A stretch of DNA of 40,386 nucleotides from Evansella tamaricis (GTDB lineage: Bacteria; Bacillota; Bacilli; Bacillales; Salisediminibacteriaceae): positions 1-40,386 of the forward strand of contig NZ_JAHQCS010000054.1 of the NCBI RefSeq assembly GCF_019042215.1. Direction: 5' to 3'. The position numbers were made by a program, and so were the translations under genes. Position 1 is the first letter of the stretch, and every line of letters starts with the position of its first letter. This document shows, piece after piece, positions 35,443-40,386 of the stretch. The notes beneath the pieces were generated by a model. It searched no databases, was not told the DNA's origin, and worked only from the letters and a program-made list of their open reading frames with translations.

Positions 35443-36807
35443 CTAGGCTCCCGGAGGTATATCTCCTTCATCATATCTCTTTTCTAAATTTACAAATTTA
35501 TTATATTGCTTTACAAAAGCCAGTTCCACGGTACCAACAGGACCATTACGTTGTTTAGCAATAATGATTTCTATAATATCCTTTTTTTCACTTTCACGGT
35601 CATAATAATCATCTCGATACAAAAAGGCTACAATATCGGCATCCTGTTCAATACTCCCTGATTCACGAATATCCGACATCATTGGGCGTTTATCTTGCCT
35701 TGATTCAACTCCCCTTGAGAGCTGAGACAATGCAATAACAGGGACTTCTAATTCACGAGCTAACCCTTTTAATGAACGGGAAATCTCAGATACTTCCTGT
35801 TGTCGGCCCTCTCCACTTCTGGCATCTCCTTGAATTAACTGCAAGTAATCAATCATAATCATTCCAAGGCCACGTTCTTGCTTTAAGCGTCGACATTTAG
35901 CACGGATTTCATTAACTTTTATACCCGGTGTATCGTCAATATAAATCCCTGCTTTTGATAAACTCCCCATGGCCATTGTTAACTTTTGCCAGTCTTCATC
36001 AAGTAATTTCCCTGTACGTAATCGTTGAGCATCTATATTACCCTCAGCACAGAGCATACGCATAACAAGTTGATCGGCACCCATTTCAAGGCTAAATATA
36101 GCTACATTTTCATCCGTCTTAGTTGCCACATTTTGAGATATATTAAGGGCAAAAGCCGTTTTACCAACAGAAGGTCTTGCAGCTACGATAATGAGGTCAT
36201 TACGTTGAAAACCTGCTGTTATTTGGTCTAACTCTGTAAATCCTGTTGGAATTCCAGTGATCTCTCCAGCAGAGTGCTGTAATAATTCTATTTTATCAAA
36301 TGCCTCCACAAGAACGTCCTTTATTGAAATGAAAGCACCTGAATTTTTCTTTTGGGAAACCTCTAGTATTGTTTTCTCAGCATCATTTAAAATGGAGTCT
36401 ACATCTTCATCTGCTGCATAGCCTTCTTGTGCTATATTAGTTGCCACACGAATCAATCGGCGTAGTAAAGACTTCTCTTCTACCATTTGACTGTAATATT
36501 CAATATTAGATGCTGTAGGTACTCCCCCCGCTAAATCACTTAAATAAGATACTCCGCCAACTTCTTCTAGCCATTTTTTTGTCTGTAATTCAGAAGTCAC
36601 CGTAATTAAATCCACCGGTTCTCCCTTTTGCGCCAATGATAACATTACTGTATAAATACGTTGGTGGGCAGCTCTATAAAAATCCTCTGGTACTAATCGT
36701 TCAGATGCCGTAACAAGGGCTTGATCATTAATAAAGATAGCACCTAGTACAGCTTGTTCAGCTTCAATATTTTGTGGTGGGGTGCGATCAGTAAAAAGAT
36801 CACTCAT
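35443..36807 (-). CDS. dnaC: Replicative DNA helicase
   Basis: The hexameric replicative helicase (DnaB family, named DnaC in B. subtilis), 454 residues. An N-terminal helical domain (PPQNIEAEQAVLGAIFIND) contacts primase and loader; the RecA-like C-terminal domain has the Walker A ARPSVGKTAFALNI, MIMIDYLQLIQGD (Walker B) and QDADIVAFLYRDDYY. Frame starts at 36813 (TTG), but GAGGGA is spaced for the ATG at 36807 giving MSDLFTDRTPPQN. Lies 35 bases after rplI in the same direction. Confidence 0.96.
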   Translation of the reverse strand: MSDLFTDRTPPQNIEAEQAVLGAIFINDQALVTASERLVPEDFYRAAHQRIYTVMLSLAQKGEPVDLITVTSELQTKKWLEEVGGVSYLSDLAGGVPTASNIEYYSQMVEEKSLLRRLIRVATNIAQEGYAADEDVDSILNDAEKTILEVSQKKNSGAFISIKDVLVEAFDKIELLQHSAGEITGIPTGFTELDQITAGFQRNDLIIVAARPSVGKTAFALNISQNVATKTDENVAIFSLEMGADQLVMRMLCAEGNIDAQRLRTGKLLDEDWQKLTMAMGSLSKAGIYIDDTPGIKVNEIRAKCRRLKQERGLGMIMIDYLQLIQGDARSGEGRQQEVSEISRSLKGLARELEVPVIALSQLSRGVESRQDKRPMMSDIRESGSIEQDADIVAFLYRDDYYDRESEKKDIIEIIIAKQRNGPVGTVELAFVKQYNKFVNLEKRYDEGDIPPGA

Positions 36808-36841
36808 GACCAAATTCCCTCATTTCTGTTCAAAAGATGAA

Positions 36842-37285
36842 TTATTCTTCGATGACATGTACTTTTAGCGTTGCTGTTACTTTTGGATGTAGTTTAAGAG
36901 CAACATTTGTATATCCTAATGTTCTTATGGGTTCATCCATTTCTATTTTTCTCTTATCAACTTTTACTTTCATTTTCTTTAAATGTTCTGCTATTTGTTT
37001 ATTTGTTACCGCACCGAAAAGTCGGCCGTTATCTCCAGATTTTGTTTTGATTTTAATTTCCATAGCTTCCAGTTTTGCTTTCAATTCCTCAGCTTGTTTT
37101 ACTTCTTCTTCCCTTTGGCGCTGTTTACTTTCTTGTTTTTTTTCTAATGTTTTCATATTACCGGCGTTAGCTTCAATAGCTAAATTATTCTTAAACAAAT
37201 AGTTACGCGCGTATCCTTCTGATACATTCTTAACTTCACCTTTTTTTCCCTTACCTTTTACATCACTCAAAAAGATGACTTTCAC
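36842..37285 (-). CDS. rplI: 50S ribosomal protein L9
   Basis: L9 binds domain V of 23S rRNA near the L1 stalk. The 147 residues have the standard start [36 protein letters not shown], the long connecting helix, and the C-terminal domain with [16 protein letters not shown]. The GTG start overlaps the gdpP stop by four bases (GTGA), so translation is coupled. Confidence 0.96.
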   Translation of the reverse strand: MKVIFLSDVKGKGKKGEVKNVSEGYARNYLFKNNLAIEANAGNMKTLEKKQESKQRQREEEVKQAEELKAKLEAMEIKIKTKSGDNGRLFGAVTNKQIAEHLKKMKVKVDKRKIEMDEPIRTLGYTNVALKLHPKVTATLKVHVIEE

Positions 37286-39252
37286 GTCGATTGTCCTCCT
37301 TTGAAATAATCATCAATTTTTTCTTTCAATAATTCTTCAGCCTCTTCCAATTCTATTCCTTCTATTTGAGTTGCAGCATTTGATAAATGGCCACCACCAC
37401 CCAATTTTTCCATGATAACTTGTACGTTTACATCGCCTAATGATCTTGCACTTATACTTACGCGCCCGTCACCTAGTTTTGATATAACAAAGGATGCAAC
37501 TACTCCATTCATGGTTAAAAGTGTATCAGCTGCCTGTGCAATAAGTAACTGCCCATAATTTTGATCTTCTTCCCCTAATGCAATAGCAGTACCACCTGTA
37601 TATATAAATGCCTTCTCCACTAGTTTAGCACGCTTAACGAATTGATCTAAGTCTTCTTTCATGAGTAGTTGGACTTGTGTCGTATCTGCACCTCTGCTTT
37701 TCAAATATGAAGCGGCATCGAATGTTCTTGAACCAGTTCGTATAGCAAAACTTTTCGTATCAACAATGATACCTGCAAGTAGTGCAGTGGATTCTAGAAC
37801 ATCCAGTCTTGGATGTTTGGGCTGATATTCCAATAGTTCTGTTACTAACTCTGCAGTAGAGGATGCATAAGGTTCCATATATACAAGGAGGGCATCTTCA
37901 ATAAACTCTTCCCCCCTTCTATGGTGATCAATGACAATAATCCTTTCTGAAATGGAGATTAACGAAGGTTCAATTACTAAAGATGGTTTGTGTGTGTCTA
38001 CTATAATTAGTAATGATTTTTCTGTGACCATCTCTTGAGCTTCTTCTGGAGTAATAAATTTATTCCATAATTCCCTTTTCTGCTTAATCTGATCTATTAA
38101 TTTCTCGACACTCGAATTAATATCCGATGTGTCTAATATAATAAACCCGTTTTTTCCGTTCGCTTCTGCGATTTTTAACATCCCTATTGCAGCTCCAACA
38201 GAGTCCAGGTCTGGATTTTTATGACCCATGAGAAAAACTTTATCACTGTCTGAAATGAAATCTCTTATGGCATGTGAAATAACTCTGGCCCTAACACGGG
38301 TTCGTTTTTCCATTGCATTGGATTTACCTCCGTAAAAACGGACTTTTCCATTCATTTGTTTAATTGCAGCTTGATCCCCGCCCCTTCCTAATGCTAAATC
38401 GAGGCTAGATTGTGCTAACTGACCTAATTCTCTTATCTTGGAACTTCCACTTCCAATTCCTATGCTCAATGTTAAAGCAATACGCTCTTTTGCGGTTGAC
38501 TCCCGTACTTCATCTAATATTGTAAAACGATCCCTTTCTAGAGTTGAAAGGGTGCCTTCATTAAAAATCGAGATAAAACGATCCGCAGCAGTTCTTCTTA
38601 ATAATACATCATTTCTCTGTGACCACCTGTTAAGATTTTCTGTAACATGTGCTAATAATTTACTCCTTACCTGATCATCCATTCCTTGGGTTACTTCGTC
38701 ATAATTATCTAAATAAATTAATCCCACAACCGTTTTATCTTTTTCAAACAGTTCTTTAATCTTTTGTTCTTCAGTAACATTAAAAAAATAAAATAGACGC
38801 TCATTTCGTTTATGGATTACTCTAAACTTATGATTCTCAATCTTTAAAATAAATTGATCATTTTCCTCTTCAAAGTATTCCTTAAGATAGTCAGATAAGT
38901 ATTCTAATGGTTTCCCAATACAATCATCAGCTTTAAGATTAACTATATAAGGATTTGCCCATTGTATTTTATGTTCTTCATTATAAAGAATAATACCTAG
39001 TGGAAGGTTGCTAACAGCCTCTTCCCCGACTTTATTTACACGATAAGTTAACGTAGAGATATATTCCGATAATTCATCTTCAAACTCTGTTTTGGCTCGT
39101 TTCATCAAGTAAAAGACTACACTTAAGCAAATAAATCCTAAGATACCTATCTTCCACTGATATATTGTTAAAATTCCTGTAAATAGCACGGCAATACTAA
39201 ATAATCCAATGACGTGATAGCCGTGCCATCTTTTTAATAGGAAATTAGGCAT
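37282..39252 (-). CDS. gdpP: Cyclic-di-AMP phosphodiesterase GdpP
   Basis: A membrane protein of 656 residues that hydrolyses c-di-AMP to pApA and so controls wall, osmotic and potassium homeostasis. It has two transmembrane helices in the first 60 residues, a PAS-like domain (about 80-160), a degenerate GGDEF domain (about 170-305) and the DHH/DHHA1 phosphodiesterase with [38 protein letters not shown], and C-terminal [13 protein letters not shown]. The metal-binding motifs are intact. It starts 12 bases after yybS and overlaps rplI. Confidence 0.96.
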   Translation of the reverse strand: MPNFLLKRWHGYHVIGLFSIAVLFTGILTIYQWKIGILGFICLSVVFYLMKRAKTEFEDELSEYISTLTYRVNKVGEEAVSNLPLGIILYNEEHKIQWANPYIVNLKADDCIGKPLEYLSDYLKEYFEEENDQFILKIENHKFRVIHKRNERLFYFFNVTEEQKIKELFEKDKTVVGLIYLDNYDEVTQGMDDQVRSKLLAHVTENLNRWSQRNDVLLRRTAADRFISIFNEGTLSTLERDRFTILDEVRESTAKERIALTLSIGIGSGSSKIRELGQLAQSSLDLALGRGGDQAAIKQMNGKVRFYGGKSNAMEKRTRVRARVISHAIRDFISDSDKVFLMGHKNPDLDSVGAAIGMLKIAEANGKNGFIILDTSDINSSVEKLIDQIKQKRELWNKFITPEEAQEMVTEKSLLIIVDTHKPSLVIEPSLISISERIIVIDHHRRGEEFIEDALLVYMEPYASSTAELVTELLEYQPKHPRLDVLESTALLAGIIVDTKSFAIRTGSRTFDAASYLKSRGADTTQVQLLMKEDLDQFVKRAKLVEKAFIYTGGTAIALGEEDQNYGQLLIAQAADTLLTMNGVVASFVISKLGDGRVSISARSLGDVNVQVIMEKLGGGGHLSNAATQIEGIELEEAEELLKEKIDDYFKGGQST

Positions 39253-39264
39253 TCTTTACAACTC

Positions 39265-40200
39265 CTACTTCTTTGAGTTCATACGCTTCCTTAATTCGAA
39301 TCCTAAGTCAATTATACCTAAGATACGAATGATATAAAGTAAAATTGGCAAAAGGAACGCGGTGATTGTTAAAAGAATTGGCCAAACAATTGACTTTTTC
39401 TTATGATGAAAATAGAAATACATAAAACAAAATCCTTGGATAACCATAACTGTCTCTAAGATTGGTCTTAAGTTTACAATAACTATATACATTGGTGATC
39501 CTACTTCTGTACCAATTAAGAGAAAAAGATAAGTAATTAAATAATACCAGATAAATGCCCTTGGAAAAGTCCATTCTCTAAACGGAGGGAATTGTGATAT
39601 GGTATATTTTCTTCTAATTAAAAATCTTGATGAAATCCATTGAACTACAAAGGCAAAGAAAACTCCTAGCATAATGATTATCGTTGGCGCTACATAAACA
39701 AATTGCTGTATCATTTCTTCTGCAACTTCAAGTACAGAATCATCTTCCATGGATAATAATATAAGCATTTCCTCTGTTGTTTCCAAGGATTCTGTAAAAA
39801 TGTTTTGCATTTCTTCCATTGGATTTACACCCAACAAGAGAATCGATCCAATATAAAGTACTAATAATGAGGATATAAAGGATAATGATCCTCCTAGAAG
39901 AACGGCAAAAGCGTCTTTTTCCCTATGATAAAGCTCACCAATGACTATACCACCTATAGCAAAACTAATCGTAATTGGTAAAGCAACTGGTCCAACAAAA
40001 ATAAAGATGAAAAAAAAGGAAAGAATTCCGAAGAGGATCGCAGGTTTTAATCCATACTTTTTTGTGAAAAAAACGAATGGAACAGGTAACAGAAACATTG
40101 ATATTATTCCAACCACGGGAATTAATAGTGTTATAAAAGTTAGTAATAAGTAAATTCCTAGTAAAATAGCTCCTTCACGAACAATACTTGAGCGCTCCAT
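39265..40200 (-). CDS. yybS: YybS-like multipass membrane protein (DUF2232)
   Basis: A very hydrophobic 311-residue protein with about eight membrane helices, for example GAILLGIYLLLTFITLLIPV and the later segment IIIMLGVFFAFVVQWI. This is the DUF2232 type, related to the S components of energy-coupling transporters, found upstream of gdpP in Bacilli. It ends with the basic tail FELRKRMNSKK. It is likely co-transcribed with gdpP and rplI. Its cargo is not established. Confidence 0.88.
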   Translation of the reverse strand: MERSSIVREGAILLGIYLLLTFITLLIPVVGIISMFLLPVPFVFFTKKYGLKPAILFGILSFFFIFIFVGPVALPITISFAIGGIVIGELYHREKDAFAVLLGGSLSFISSLLVLYIGSILLLGVNPMEEMQNIFTESLETTEEMLILLSMEDDSVLEVAEEMIQQFVYVAPTIIIMLGVFFAFVVQWISSRFLIRRKYTISQFPPFREWTFPRAFIWYYLITYLFLLIGTEVGSPMYIVIVNLRPILETVMVIQGFCFMYFYFHHKKKSIVWPILLTITAFLLPILLYIIRILGIIDLGFELRKRMNSKK

Positions 40201-40386
40201 TTGATGAGGTACCCCATTTCTTCTCGAAAATCTATATGTCGTTCCTTATTGTAGCACGATAAAGACGGAAAGAACAAAAGGTTAAATAGTATTGTTTGCG
40301 TCAACCATTTGTGGGCATATTTTTTAGTGAGTTCAGGAATGCCTCTTTTTGTTAAGTTTTTGTTGACAACGCTTTCTTGATTTAAT
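40201..40386. other. Promoter-proximal end of the yybS operon
   Basis: 186 bases with no gene, running to the window edge. On the minus strand this is upstream of yybS and should contain the operon promoter. No clear signal was fixed. Confidence 0.3.

Overview
The window looks like the chromosome of a low-GC Gram-positive bacterium of the Bacillaceae type. The right-hand ~17 kb, read on the minus strand, holds the conserved origin-proximal block yybS - gdpP - rplI - dnaC - purA - tRNAs - M23 peptidase - walR - walK - yycH - yycI - walJ - htrC - CxxH/CxxC protein - rlmH, with strong GGAGG-type ribosome binding sites and intrinsic terminators. Genus was not determined.

The main discovery is a complete SCC-like mobile element of about 19.85 kb (3160-23026). 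It sits exactly at the 3' end of rlmH, the site used by staphylococcal cassette chromosome (SCC) elements. A perfect 21-bp direct repeat, which encodes the last six codons and stop of rlmH, is present at 3160-3180 and 23006-23026. A perfect 14-bp inverted repeat lies just inside both ends (3192-3205 and 22994-23007). Two tandem large serine recombinases lie at the rlmH end, like ccrA/ccrB. The second reads through the attachment site, so its stop codon comes from the chromosome when integrated and from the opposite end of the element when circular.

Element layout from left to right: (1) a minus-strand defence operon at 3423-5576, with promoter, leader and attenuator-like hairpin, encoding a TIR protein, a caspase-like protease, a DUF6338-type membrane protein and a 44-residue GYQP-repeat protein; TIR plus caspase resembles type IV Thoeris. 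(2) A minus-strand type I restriction-modification operon at 5940-13192: half-length HsdS, HsdM, a two-domain HsdS with a one-base frameshift in an A7 tract, HsdR and a YgjP-like metallopeptidase. (3) Small regulators at 13686-14685 and a cargo cluster at 14937-17633 including an ankyrin-repeat gene. (4) A probable phage gene II/X-type replication protein at 18226-19230. (5) The recombinase operon at 19631-23065.

Left of the element (1-3159) lie a CarD-type regulator, an unrecognised ORF, and a MarR - rhodanese - EVE-domain operon whose EVE gene is frameshifted. Right of the element, rlmH is intact. Four perfect DnaA boxes lie upstream of or inside its upstream neighbour. The tRNA cluster (Glu, fMet, Asp, Phe, Thr in transcription order) contains two or three degenerate repeats of the 5' end of the initiator tRNA gene. 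All assignments rest on reading the sequence and on remembered family features; no database search was run.
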